Assembly (NCBI GenBank): GCA_018372555.1
Contig: JAHAIU010000048.1
Span: forward strand, 1 to 16,434
Length of the DNA: 16,434 nt
Source of the DNA: Clostridium sp.
Lineage (GTDB): Bacteria > Bacillota > Clostridia > Clostridiales > Clostridiaceae
Reading direction: 5' to 3'
Shown here: positions 6,882-13,828 of the stretch, piece after piece
How the letters are laid out: every line of letters begins with the position of its first letter
Position numbering within the stretch: the stretch's first letter is position 1
Translations under genes and position numbers: made by a program
Notes under the pieces: model-generated
What the model was told of the DNA's origin: nothing
What the model saw: only the letters and a program-made list of their open reading frames with translations
Database searches by the model: none

Positions 6882-7960
6882 ATTACTTCCTCATATACTT
6901 CAATATCTTCTCGTAATACATCTACTTTATCTTCAATTCTATTTTCATCCTTATCGAAATAAACTATATCATTACATCCTACACAAATATTAACTTCATC
7001 AGATTCTATATCATTATTTTCATAAGTTTTAATTACTATATCTCCTGCATTAGTTTTTATCTTATATAAAGTCTCTGCACCTAACATTTCTTTAGTTTTT
7101 ATTTCACCTGATAGCTCCAAAATATTTTCAGAAAATTTAGGCATATCTTTGTATATCTTTGCTTTTTCAGGTCTAAACCCAAAGAATTTAGCATTGCTAT
7201 TAAAATTGAATCCATCTATTTTTTCACACTCTATAACATTCATAGGTGGTGTCCCTATAAACTGTGCTGTGAACTTATTTCTAGGGTTATTATAAATTTC
7301 TTTAGGCGATGCAACTTGCATTATTTCACCTTTATCTAGTAAAACTATTTTATCTGCCATAGACATTGCTTCTACTTGATCATGAGTAACATATACAAAG
7401 GTTGTCTTCAGTTTTTTATGCAACTCTATTAATTCTGCCCTCATTTGATTCCTTAGTTTAGCATCTAAGTTGGATAATGGTTCATCCATTAAAAATACTG
7501 CTGGCTTCTTAACCATTGCTCTAGCTAGTGCTACTCTTTGCCTTTGTCCACCTGACAATTGATGTGGTTTCTTATCTAAATAAGGTGTAAGTCCTACTGT
7601 ATCAGCTATTTCTTCAACAATTTTCTTAATTTCATCTTTGGGAACTTTTTTATTTTTAAGCCCAAATTCTATATTCCCTCTTACAGTCATTGTTGGATAA
7701 AGAGCATAGTTTTGAAAAACCATAGCAATATTTCTTTTTCCAGGTTCTACACCATTTATCATCTTATCATCAATGTAAATTTCTCCAGAAGTTTCTTTTT
7801 CGATTCCAGCAATCATTCTTAGTGTTGTGGACTTACCACAACCTGAAGCCCCTACTAGCACTGTAAAACTTCCATCTTCTATTTCTAAATTCAAATTTTC
7901 TATTACATTATTCCCTTTGTCATAACTTTTACTAATATTTTTCAGAACAATTTTTCCCAT
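6878..7960 (-). CDS. ugpC: ABC importer ATPase (UgpC/MsmX-like)
   Basis: This 360-residue cytoplasmic ATPase powers the importer. Walker A GASGCGKST is at residues 37-45, the Q-loop VFQNYALYP follows, then the signature LSGGQRQR, Walker B VFLMDEP and the switch histidine in YVTHDQ. After about residue 235 (FIGTPPMNV) comes a C-terminal regulatory/OB (TOBE-like) domain containing FGFRPEKAKIY, typical of UgpC, MalK and MsmX. GGAGG lies about 9 nt upstream of the ATG. It starts 16 bp after the metallophosphoesterase gene and overlaps the UgpA-like gene by 4 bp. Many Clostridia use one shared ATPase for several CUT1 importers; a dedicated copy here argues for a self-contained system. Confidence 0.92.
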   Translation of the reverse strand: MGKIVLKNISKSYDKGNNVIENLNLEIEDGSFTVLVGASGCGKSTTLRMIAGIEKETSGEIYIDDKMINGVEPGKRNIAMVFQNYALYPTMTVRGNIEFGLKNKKVPKDEIKKIVEEIADTVGLTPYLDKKPHQLSGGQRQRVALARAMVKKPAVFLMDEPLSNLDAKLRNQMRAELIELHKKLKTTFVYVTHDQVEAMSMADKIVLLDKGEIMQVASPKEIYNNPRNKFTAQFIGTPPMNVIECEKIDGFNFNSNAKFFGFRPEKAKIYKDMPKFSENILELSGEIKTKEMLGAETLYKIKTNAGDIVIKTYENNDIESDEVNICVGCNDIVYFDKDENRIEDKVDVLREDIEVYEEVI

Positions 7961-7976
7961 GCTATTTTACCTCCAA

Positions 7977-8807
7977 CTATAAATTAGAAACTAATAAAAC
8001 TCTATCTTCTTCTCTTCCTCTTGCATCTTCTTTAATCATAAAATAATTCATATTTTCACCAATAAACTTTAAAATATTATTTACATCTTCAATTTCTTTA
8101 TAATGAATATCTATATTATCTTCATTAATATCAACAACTCTAAAAGCATTGATATCTAATATGGCTCCTGTTTGAACAAAAAGCCAATTTTCTCTCTTAC
8201 TTATTGAGTTAAGATGATTATGCCCACAGAAAAAAACTCCCCTGCCTTTATGCAATTCTAAAATTCTATTTAGTTCATCTATTTCCTTAATATATAAATT
8301 TTCCTTAGTTGATAAAGCTGTAGTATTGTAAGCTGGATGATGTGAGAAAATTAAAATTGTTTCTTCCTTTGAAGATATAATTTCATTTTCCAACCATTTA
8401 AGTTGATCTTCATCTATTGATCCAGCCCAACACTCACGATTACTTTCTAATGTAGAATCTATAAAAATCAATTTTATTCCCTCTTCTAAAATTGAAAAGT
8501 ACCTTTTTTGATTAACTTCTCTTAAAATTTCTTTTTTTGATGAATTATAACTATCGTGATTTCCTATTACATAAATAAAATTAACATTATCTTTTTTCAT
8601 AGAATTAAATACATATTTAAGTTCTTCTTTATCACCAAAGTTTGTAATATCACCTAAAGATATATGATAGTCCCCTTCAGTATTTAAAAATTCTGAAATT
8701 ACTTTTTCATAGTAGTTATCTCGAGTATTAAATATCTCTATATCCTTGCTCTTATCCTTTTCCTCTAAAGCTGAATAATGAAAGTCTCCTAATAAAACTA
8801 ATCTCAT
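7977..8807 (-). CDS. Calcineurin-like metallophosphoesterase
   Basis: This 276-residue protein has the five dimetal-site motifs of the calcineurin-like family in order: GDFH (D8, H10), GDITNFG (D53), GNHD (N83, H84), SHHP near residue 156, and GHNH near 195. It lacks a signal peptide. Relatives in the class III phosphodiesterase group include CpdA (cAMP phosphodiesterase) and GpdQ, a glycerophosphodiesterase of Enterobacter. As first gene of a ugp-type importer operon with GDPD at its end, a GpdQ-like role on glycerophosphodiesters is attractive, but sequence alone does not settle it; cyclic nucleotide or phosphomonoester substrates remain possible. AAGGAG lies 7 nt before the ATG. The gene is preceded by the GlpP-type leader at 8933-9040. 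Confidence 0.88.
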   Translation of the reverse strand: MRLVLLGDFHYSALEEKDKSKDIEIFNTRDNYYEKVISEFLNTEGDYHISLGDITNFGDKEELKYVFNSMKKDNVNFIYVIGNHDSYNSSKKEILREVNQKRYFSILEEGIKLIFIDSTLESNRECWAGSIDEDQLKWLENEIISSKEETILIFSHHPAYNTTALSTKENLYIKEIDELNRILELHKGRGVFFCGHNHLNSISKRENWLFVQTGAILDINAFRVVDINEDNIDIHYKEIEDVNNILKFIGENMNYFMIKEDARGREEDRVLLVSNL

Positions 8808-8932
8808 AACTAATCTCCTTTTTATTTTTATTTTGTAATATAATCCTTAAATTTTGATATTTAAAATGTAGTAGGCAAGATTAATATAGAAAAAAATTAT
8901 ATATTGAAGTAGTTAAAACAAAAATGGAGACT

Positions 8933-9040
8933 AAAAAAACTATAATCATCTTCCTTAAGTATGTTCATAACAAAAAAACTATACAAGCCATCTTTCCCTT
9001 AGAAGATAATTAATGGTTTTCTCAAACCTCCACCACTAAT
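8933..9040 (-). promoter_or_regulatory. GlpP-type antitermination leader with duplicated terminator 3' arms
   Basis: Read on the minus strand, this 108-nt stretch starts 17 nt after the glpP stop. First comes a hairpin: ATTAGTGG (9033-9040) can pair with CCATTAAT (9009-9016), or in another register GGTTT-GAGA-AAACC (9015-9028). The same bases, as AAACCATTAATTATCTTC (about 9002-9019), form the 5' arm of a terminator. That arm can pair with either of two 3' arms, 8976-8998 (weaker) or 8937-8953 (about 16 pairs), each ending in seven T (8972-8978 and 8933-8939). The upstream hairpin and the terminators are mutually exclusive, as expected of a GlpP/G3P antitermination switch. Folding is by eye. 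Confidence 0.68.
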
Positions 9041-9057
9041 CACTTAAATATTAAATT

Positions 9058-9648
9058 CTATTTTTTCTTATAATCTCTTTTTATTTCTATATTCCATAAC
9101 TTACTATTACCACATGATATAGCATCAGATCCTGAGTTTAACATATCAACTATCTGCTCTTTTGTACTTATTAATCCACCTAGTATTATAGGTTTATCTA
9201 TTTCATTTTTAATAGTTTTAACCATTGGATATACAAAAGCTGGCATTATTTCAACTAAATCTGGATTATTTTCTCTTACACTTTCTATTGATGTTCTTAA
9301 AGAGCCAGAGTCAATACAAAATATTCTCTGTATTGTGACTAATCCTTTTTTCTTAGCAGCTCTTATCATATTACTTTTGGTTGACACAATTCCTAATGGA
9401 TTAATAAATTCTTTAATGAAGTTTATAGATTCCTTGTCATTAGATAGCCCCTTTATTAAATCAGTATGTAATAATATAGGCTTTTTTTTATTGCATATTT
9501 GAAATTCTTCTTTCATTAATTCATTTATTTTTCCATTCATTAATATTATGACAGAAGCTTTCGAATCAATAGCATTTTGTAGTGTTTCATGTTTCGCTGC
9601 TGCAATTAAAGGATTTTGCGTCAATATTTCTGCAATGTTCAAATTCAC
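9058..9648 (-). CDS. glpP: GlpP-family glycerol-3-phosphate-responsive antiterminator
   Basis: This protein of up to 196 residues matches the GlpP family along its length: ILMNGKI, LLHTDLIKGLS, GIVSTKSNMIRAAKKKGLVTIQRIF, the segment DLVEIMPAFVYPMV, then ILGGLIST and DAISCGNSKLWN. In B. subtilis GlpP binds G3P and the leader RNA of glp genes and prevents termination. Here the leader directly downstream (8933-9040) precedes the transport and phosphodiesterase genes, so it probably switches them on when G3P accumulates. No ATG is at the N-terminus. GTG at 9646-9648 sits almost on the GGTGGAG ribosome binding site, while the in-frame TTG at 9640-9642 has a better 5-nt spacing, so the start may be two codons later. 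No clear promoter was identified in the gap up to 9786. Confidence 0.9.
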   Translation of the reverse strand: MNLNIAEILTQNPLIAAAKHETLQNAIDSKASVIILMNGKINELMKEEFQICNKKKPILLHTDLIKGLSNDKESINFIKEFINPLGIVSTKSNMIRAAKKKGLVTIQRIFCIDSGSLRTSIESVRENNPDLVEIMPAFVYPMVKTIKNEIDKPIILGGLISTKEQIVDMLNSGSDAISCGNSKLWNIEIKRDYKKK

Positions 9649-9786
9649 TCCACCTTTTGCTTTAATGTTATGATTTAATTGTAAATTTACTATGTTAACT
9701 TATAATTAAGAGCTATTTAAAATTAGGTTAATTCTAAAATTAAATATTTTAACATTTATATGGTAAATAATGTACTTTGTATAAAT

Positions 9787-9812
9787 AAAAAACTCCTACA
9801 TCATTGTAGAAG
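9787..9812 (-). terminator. Second terminator downstream of the ZIP gene
   Basis: On the minus strand CTTCTACA pairs with TGTAGGAG (one G-U) around a 4-nt loop and is followed by six T (9787-9792). It lies 14 bp beyond the stronger hairpin at 9820-9861, giving tandem terminators that insulate glpP. Confidence 0.8.
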
Positions 9813-9819
9813 TAATATT

Positions 9820-9861
9820 ATAAAGAAAAAGGATATTTTCAAAAATGAAAATACCCTTTTT
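9820..9861 (-). terminator. Terminator of the ZIP transporter gene
   Basis: Fifteen-base arms at 9826-9840 and 9847-9861 pair throughout on the minus strand (one G-U) around a 6-nt loop; the stem ends in five T and further T-rich sequence. It begins 34 bp after the ZIP stop codon. Confidence 0.85.
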
Positions 9862-9895
9862 ATTAATTATAGTTCATTAATAATTATCTTTGATT

Positions 9896-10675
9896 TTATG
9901 ATAATGCTACATCTAAAATCATCATTATTATAAAACCTATACCAAATGCTATAGCACTAATATCTGAACTGTTATCTCCTGCTGCCTCTGGGATTAATTC
10001 CTCAACAACAACGAAAATCATTGCACCAGCTGCAAAAGAAAGTAAATATGGCATTATTGGTGTGAAAAAGCTAGAAAACATTATAGTTAGTGCTGCCCCT
10101 ATTGGCTCTACTATTCCAGATAATGCTCCATAAATAAATGCCTTATTTTTACTTAACCCTTCACTTTTAAGTGGCATTGATATTATTGCACCCTCTGGGA
10201 AGTTTTGAATAGCTATACCTATTGAAAGAGCTAATGCTGCTGCAAAAGTTATTGCATTTCCCTCATTCATAACTGCTGCATATGCTATCCCTACAGCCAT
10301 TCCCTCAGGAATATTATGTAAAACTACTGAAAATACTAGCTTTGTACTCTTTTTTAAATTGTATTTCTTTGGCCCCTCTTCTGTAGGGCTATTAACATGT
10401 ATATGCGGAATTACCTTGTCCAAAGAAAATAAAAACATCATTCCTAATAATACTCCAACTGCTGATGGAATAAAAGATAATTTACCCATATGATGAGACA
10501 TATCTATTGATGGAATTATTAAAGACCATACTGATGCTGCAATCATAACTCCAGAAGCAAATCCAAGAAGGATTTTATTTAACTTTTTATTCATTTCTTT
10601 TTTCATTAAGTAAACACATGCCGCTCCTAATGATGTACCTATAAATGGTATTAGAATTCCTATTAAAATATTCAT
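9896..10675 (-). CDS. ZIP-family divalent metal transporter
   Basis: This 259-residue integral membrane protein has about eight hydrophobic segments and the two metal-site signatures of ZIP transporters: HNIPEG at residues 120-125 and NFPEG at 158-162. A polar loop with histidines (IPHIHVNSPTEEGPKK, about 89-104) precedes the first signature. It resembles the GufA/ZupT branch, which imports zinc and other divalent metals; in the second signature the usual His is Asn (QNFPEG), as in the GufA group. I place the start at the ATG at 10673-10675, since GGGGG lies 7 nt upstream, whereas the in-frame ATG six bases earlier is too close to it. It is a single-gene unit with tandem terminators behind it and a palindrome around its -10 (10702-10728), suggesting metal-dependent control. 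Confidence 0.9.
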   Translation of the reverse strand: MNILIGILIPFIGTSLGAACVYLMKKEMNKKLNKILLGFASGVMIAASVWSLIIPSIDMSHHMGKLSFIPSAVGVLLGMMFLFSLDKVIPHIHVNSPTEEGPKKYNLKKSTKLVFSVVLHNIPEGMAVGIAYAAVMNEGNAITFAAALALSIGIAIQNFPEGAIISMPLKSEGLSKNKAFIYGALSGIVEPIGAALTIMFSSFFTPIMPYLLSFAAGAMIFVVVEELIPEAAGDNSSDISAIAFGIGFIIMMILDVALS

Positions 10676-10701
10676 TACCATTCCCCCTTTTCTATCTAAT
10701 A

Positions 10702-10728
10702 CATTTCTATTTATTATATATAGAAATG
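10702..10728 (-). promoter_or_regulatory. Palindrome around the -10 of the ZIP gene
   Basis: CATTTCTAT and ATAGAAATG form a perfect 9-bp inverted repeat with a 9-bp centre that contains TATAAT on the minus strand (10713-10718), 27 bp upstream of the ZIP start. No good -35 is visible at 17 bp. This fits a repressor operator, perhaps for a metalloregulator, but the regulator cannot be named from the motif. Confidence 0.58.
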
Positions 10729-10852
10729 CTAAATTGGTATATTAATTATTTAAAATTTAATTTTATAATATCACTTTACATGTTTTTACTGTAATTATCA
10801 AGTATTTTACACATTTTACACTAGATATACACTTCCAACTTATAATCTTCCT

Positions 10853-10890
10853 AAAAAAAAGAACAGTAGCTATAATTTCAACTGTTCTTT
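10853..10890 (-). terminator. Terminator of the SIR2-like remnant
   Basis: On the minus strand AAAGAACAGT pairs perfectly with ACTGTTCTTT (13-nt loop) and is followed by a further eight-T tract (10853-10860 overlapping the stem base). It lies 20 bp after the remnant's stop codon. Confidence 0.85.
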
Positions 10891-10909
10891 CTTTAAAAAT
10901 TAAGTTTAG

Positions 10910-11489
10910 TTATTTCTGTAATGCTTTATATTCATTTATTATTACTTCGAACCATTTATCCTGACTTCCCGTTTGATTTCTATTCCTATCTACTTCTATT
11001 ATTCTTAAGTTCGATATATTATCTAATCTTAACTTTTCTTTATATTCATTCAGTACTCTTTTTAAATTAAAATGGCTTCCATCAACATAATACAATATGC
11101 ATATAATCTTATTATAAGCTTCAATTAATTCCCTAAATAAACCATTAATATGTCCATCATCACTATTAAATCCAAAGCCACATACACAAATAATATCTGA
11201 CTCTTTAAACTTATTAAACATATCTACATACCTTTTAGACATCTTAACTGAGGTTAGAGGTTTTATGCCACTTTGAGTAAATAAAAAGGGTACTATTTCT
11301 ATTATCAAATCCTTCTGGTAGCCACCTTGAATAAGTCGATTGTTTATCAATATTATTTAATTGTTCCTTTAATATTGATTTATCATCACTAGTATTCATC
11401 CTAAAAATATCAAGTGCAAACTTTCCACCTGAAGGTAATCCATATGAGGCCTCAGCCCCTGCACCAAAAAACAAAGAAACTTTAGTCAT
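10910..11489 (-). pseudogene. SIR2-like (NAD-binding fold) gene remnant, frameshifted and internally deleted
   Basis: Two overlapping reading frames carry the two ends of one protein. The first (start ATG 11487-11489, frame open to 11244) gives about 60 sensible residues beginning TKVSLFFGAGAEASYGLPSGGKFALDIF, split here at its GAGA nucleotide-binding motif. The second (10910 to about 11357, opening just after a TAA) gives the C-terminal part with KMSKRYVDMF, then SDIICVCGFGFNSDDGHINGLF. In SIR2-like proteins these motifs stand at opposite ends of a domain of several hundred residues. Here they are about 100 residues apart in different frames, so the centre is deleted and the frame broken. 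The ribosome binding site GGGGTGAG, a TATAAT at the expected place and a terminator remain, so decay looks recent. Intact relatives include defence-type SIR2 proteins. Confidence 0.72.
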
Positions 11490-11567
11490 ATTACTCACCC
11501 CTTTAATGAAATAATATCTAATATGTTAATTATACTATATTTTCCATTTAAAATACGAATAAAAAGC

Positions 11568-11604
11568 AAAAATAAATAGACTATGTTTATTTCATCGTCT
11601 ATTT
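11568..11604 (-). terminator. Terminator of the small zinc-ribbon gene
   Basis: AAATAGAC (11597-11604 read on the minus strand) pairs perfectly with GTCTATTT (11574-11581) around a 15-nt loop, followed by ATTTTT. It lies 51 bp past the small gene's stop. Confidence 0.65.
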
Positions 11605-11654
11605 ATCTTTGCCAGTAATTCTAAATTTAAAGACTCCTATGCAATCTAAACTTT

Positions 11655-11801
11655 CTATTCTTTATCTTTTTTAGTTGGAGCTTCCGTTAATATAGCCTTG
11701 CTTGATATTAGTTTGTTGCACTTATTGCAAAAATAGCCTGTAGATCCACAACCTTGAATACATTCAACTTCATTTCCACACTCTGGACAGTAGTATGTCA
11801 T
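11655..11801 (-). CDS. Small zinc-ribbon protein, 48 aa (YfgJ-like)
   Basis: A 48-residue reading frame starts at ATG 11799-11801 with AGGAG 8 nt upstream and ends at TAG 11655-11657. It encodes CPECG (Cys5, Cys8) and, after ECIQGCGSTG, CNKC (Cys25, Cys28) followed by NKLISSKAI. The four paired cysteines form a zinc ribbon. The C-terminal pattern, a CG pair, then YFC, then a short loop and LISSK, matches the second ribbon of the E. coli YfgJ family, of which this is a shortened version. The tail is lysine-rich and acidic (PTKKDKE). Function is unknown; small zinc ribbons often bind nucleic acid or a protein partner. It has its own extended -10 promoter and terminator and stands alone between the purine operon and the SIR2-like remnant. 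Confidence 0.85.
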   Translation of the reverse strand: MTYYCPECGNEVECIQGCGSTGYFCNKCNKLISSKAILTEAPTKKDKE

Positions 11802-11858
11802 TTTTATCACTCCTATTATGTTTATATTTATGTATTTAATGTGTTTTTTTATTAATAA

Positions 11859-11867
11859 ATTATATCA
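11859..11867 (-). promoter_or_regulatory. Extended -10 promoter of the zinc-ribbon gene
   Basis: On the minus strand TGATATAAT (a TGn extension plus perfect TATAAT) lies 58 bp upstream of the start codon. No good -35 is seen, which is common with extended -10 promoters. The rest of the 228-bp gap 11802-12029 holds only the terminator at 11999-12026 and AT-rich DNA. Confidence 0.65.
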
Positions 11868-11998
11868 CAATAAATATCTTCATAAAATACCAATACATTT
11901 CAAATTCAATCAGGATTTACAATACTAAGATTATACTTATAAAATAGTGTATCTATATTAAATTGAATAGAAACTAATTTATATTCCATTTATAAATT

Positions 11999-12026
11999 AA
12001 AAAGGGATGTATAAACATCCCTTTTT
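11999..12026 (-). terminator. Terminator of the purine salvage operon
   Basis: A perfect 12-bp stem, AAAAAGGGATGT with ACATCCCTTTTT, closes a 4-nt loop and ends in five T on either strand. It starts only 4 bp past the PRTase stop codon. Confidence 0.93.
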
Positions 12027-12029
12027 CAC

Positions 12030-12596
12030 CTAAATCTCTGTAAATTTACCTTCCTTGCTTACACTAAACAATGGAAGTCTCTTAATAAATATAATATCAT
12101 CTCTATTAGCTGCATCTCCTTCAGCTAATATTGCTGCCTTTGCCTTTACTATTCCACCTACTTTTTCAACTAAGCTTTCTACACTTCTTAATGATTCTCC
12201 TGTTGAAATAACATCATCTATTATTGCAACTTTCTTTCCCTTAATTTTTTCTGCATCAATTTTATCTAAGCATAAAAATTGTTTGTTTTGTGTAGTTATT
12301 GAATTAACTTCTTCAGTTATTGGTGAATCCATATAAGATTTTATACTCTTTCTAGCAACTATAAATTCTTTCATTCCTAAAAGTTTAGAAATCTCATATG
12401 CTAAAGGAATTCCTTTTGCTTCTGCTGTAACTATTACATCTATATCTTTTAACCTTTCTGCTATTGTAGGTGAAACTACTTCTACTAATTCTGTATCACC
12501 TAATATTACAAAACTTGCTATAGCTAAATCTTCTTTAATTTTCATTAAAGGTAATTCTCTTTTTAATGAAAGTAATTCCAAATTATATGTACTCAT
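12030..12596 (-). CDS. Adenine-PRTase-like phosphoribosyltransferase
   Basis: This 188-residue cytoplasmic enzyme is a type I phosphoribosyltransferase. The PRPP-binding motif VAIIDDVISTGES is at residues 123-135, and TAEAKGIPLAYEIS (58-70) matches the substrate-side region of adenine phosphoribosyltransferases (Apt). Reaction: purine base plus PRPP to nucleotide plus pyrophosphate. It differs from B. subtilis Xpt, whose corresponding motif is IIDDFLANG. It also departs from typical Apt at both ends, so a dedicated purine PRTase partner of the adjacent permease is the safest call. GGGGG lies 9 nt before the ATG. It begins 13 bp after the permease gene and shares its PurBox-controlled promoter. 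The strong terminator follows at once, so the operon has two genes. Confidence 0.85.
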   Translation of the reverse strand: MSTYNLELLSLKRELPLMKIKEDLAIASFVILGDTELVEVVSPTIAERLKDIDVIVTAEAKGIPLAYEISKLLGMKEFIVARKSIKSYMDSPITEEVNSITTQNKQFLCLDKIDAEKIKGKKVAIIDDVISTGESLRSVESLVEKVGGIVKAKAAILAEGDAANRDDIIFIKRLPLFSVSKEGKFTEI

Positions 12597-12609
12597 TATT
12601 ATTTACCCC

Positions 12610-13662
12610 CTAAAATAATCCTTGTGCAAATCTAGTTATAACACCTGCTAGCATTCCGAAAAATGGATCTGAAATCGCAGTTACGCCCATAGTAACTCCT
12701 CCAACTAGACTATCAGCTCCAGCTAAAGCACTTGCTGCATTCCCTGGTACAGTTACTAATATTCCTAATACAAATAAGAAACCGCTAATTGATTGTGCTG
12801 GCACATATTTACCTATCTTAGGCAATAATCCAAAGAATAAGATTGCTGCCATAATTAACATCATTATTACTCCAGATGCTAATGGATGTGGAGCACTACC
12901 TGTTGCAGATATTATTGATTCAACTGGCGCACCACCAAATAGTGCTGAACCCATATCAGCTACACTACTTATTACTGAAAGGTGATCTATATTTACATTA
13001 GTTTTAGCCATATCTCCTGTAATTTGTCCAAAAGCTATATTGGATCCAATATTTAAACACACCATTCCTAGTGCTCCTCTTAAAATTCTGGCATTAAAAG
13101 TAAGCTTTTTCTTCTCTACTTTTTCTTTTGGAATTTCTACATTTCTCATTTCCTTATTTAAAATATTTCCAACAATACTTGAAATAACAACTGAAACAGT
13201 AATAGTTAATACTAAGTCATTTGTAGCAAAGTACATAACTACTGCACTTATTAATGAAGCAGCTCCTACTTTTTTATCATCTCTAAGCATGTCCATAGAT
13301 ACTTTAGCAAGCATAATTCCTACTCCAGCCATCATACCTGAAGTTATTGTTGGACCTATAAAATCTACAATTTTACCTAAAAATCCGAACATTCCTATTA
13401 AAGTCATTATAACTGCCCCAATAAATATCATTGACAGCCTTTCTTTCATATCCTTACCAGCTGTACCTGCATATGTTATAGTCTCAGCTTGGAAAGATAT
13501 TGGTGCAACAGAACCTGTTACCAGATTACCTATAGCACCTACTAAAAAAGCGAATGCTGTTGGTATTGATGCAAATCCAAATGTTAACGCTAATAATCCC
13601 TGTGGTAGTCCATTTAGAACAACTCCTATGATTGCTAGAAAGTCAGTAATAAAGTCTGACAT
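12610..13662 (-). CDS. NCS2-type purine permease
   Basis: This 350-residue integral membrane protein has about ten to twelve hydrophobic segments and the features of the nucleobase-cation symporter 2 superfamily, including a conserved mid-protein region GSALFGGAPVESIISATGS, split by small residues as in substrate-binding helices of AzgA/UraA-like carriers. Substrate is most likely a purine base, because a PRTase gene follows 13 bp downstream and PurR-like boxes lie upstream. At 350 residues it is shorter than most NCS2 carriers (about 430-470). I place the start at ATG 13660-13662, with GGGGG about 10 nt upstream; an earlier in-frame start 33 bp upstream has no ribosome binding site. The 130-nt leader lacks a recognisable guanine or PRPP riboswitch. 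Confidence 0.83.
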   Translation of the reverse strand: MSDFITDFLAIIGVVLNGLPQGLLALTFGFASIPTAFAFLVGAIGNLVTGSVAPISFQAETITYAGTAGKDMKERLSMIFIGAVIMTLIGMFGFLGKIVDFIGPTITSGMMAGVGIMLAKVSMDMLRDDKKVGAASLISAVVMYFATNDLVLTITVSVVISSIVGNILNKEMRNVEIPKEKVEKKKLTFNARILRGALGMVCLNIGSNIAFGQITGDMAKTNVNIDHLSVISSVADMGSALFGGAPVESIISATGSAPHPLASGVIMMLIMAAILFFGLLPKIGKYVPAQSISGFLFVLGILVTVPGNAASALAGADSLVGGVTMGVTAISDPFFGMLAGVITRFAQGLF

Positions 13663-13799
13663 AGTTGTTTTCCCCCTTTTATTCTGCCCATTCACTTCAT
13701 GCTAAGAAAATAAGTGTAAATAAATTGAAAATATTTTTAATCATATTTTCCATTTCTCATTACATGAAATATACTGTAACAGTATTTTCTTCCAATAAC

Positions 13800-13828
13800 A
13801 TCATAGCACTACAATCGAATATTTTCAA
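13800..13828 (-). promoter_or_regulatory. Sigma-A promoter of the purine salvage operon
   Basis: On the minus strand TTGAAA (13823-13828), a 17-bp spacer and TATGAT (13800-13805) form a good sigma-A promoter about 140 bp upstream of the permease start. The -35 box lies within one arm of the PurBox-like pair. The 308-bp gap 13663-13970 holds this promoter, the operator and the selO terminator; a plus-strand frame across it is not a gene. Confidence 0.82.

Noticed and set aside
8885..8910. TATAAT and a third T run just upstream of the metallophosphoesterase gene
   Set aside because: No acceptable -35 at the right spacing and no stable hairpin before the T run, so neither a promoter nor a third terminator can be supported.
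12055..12336. Plus-strand 93-aa frame inside the PRTase gene
   Set aside because: Antisense shadow of a gene with an intact PRPP motif.
13663..13800. Guanine or PRPP riboswitch in the purine operon leader
   Set aside because: None of the conserved purine riboswitch core elements are present; only short AT-rich hairpins (such as ATACTG-TTA-CAGTAT) are seen, without a terminator.
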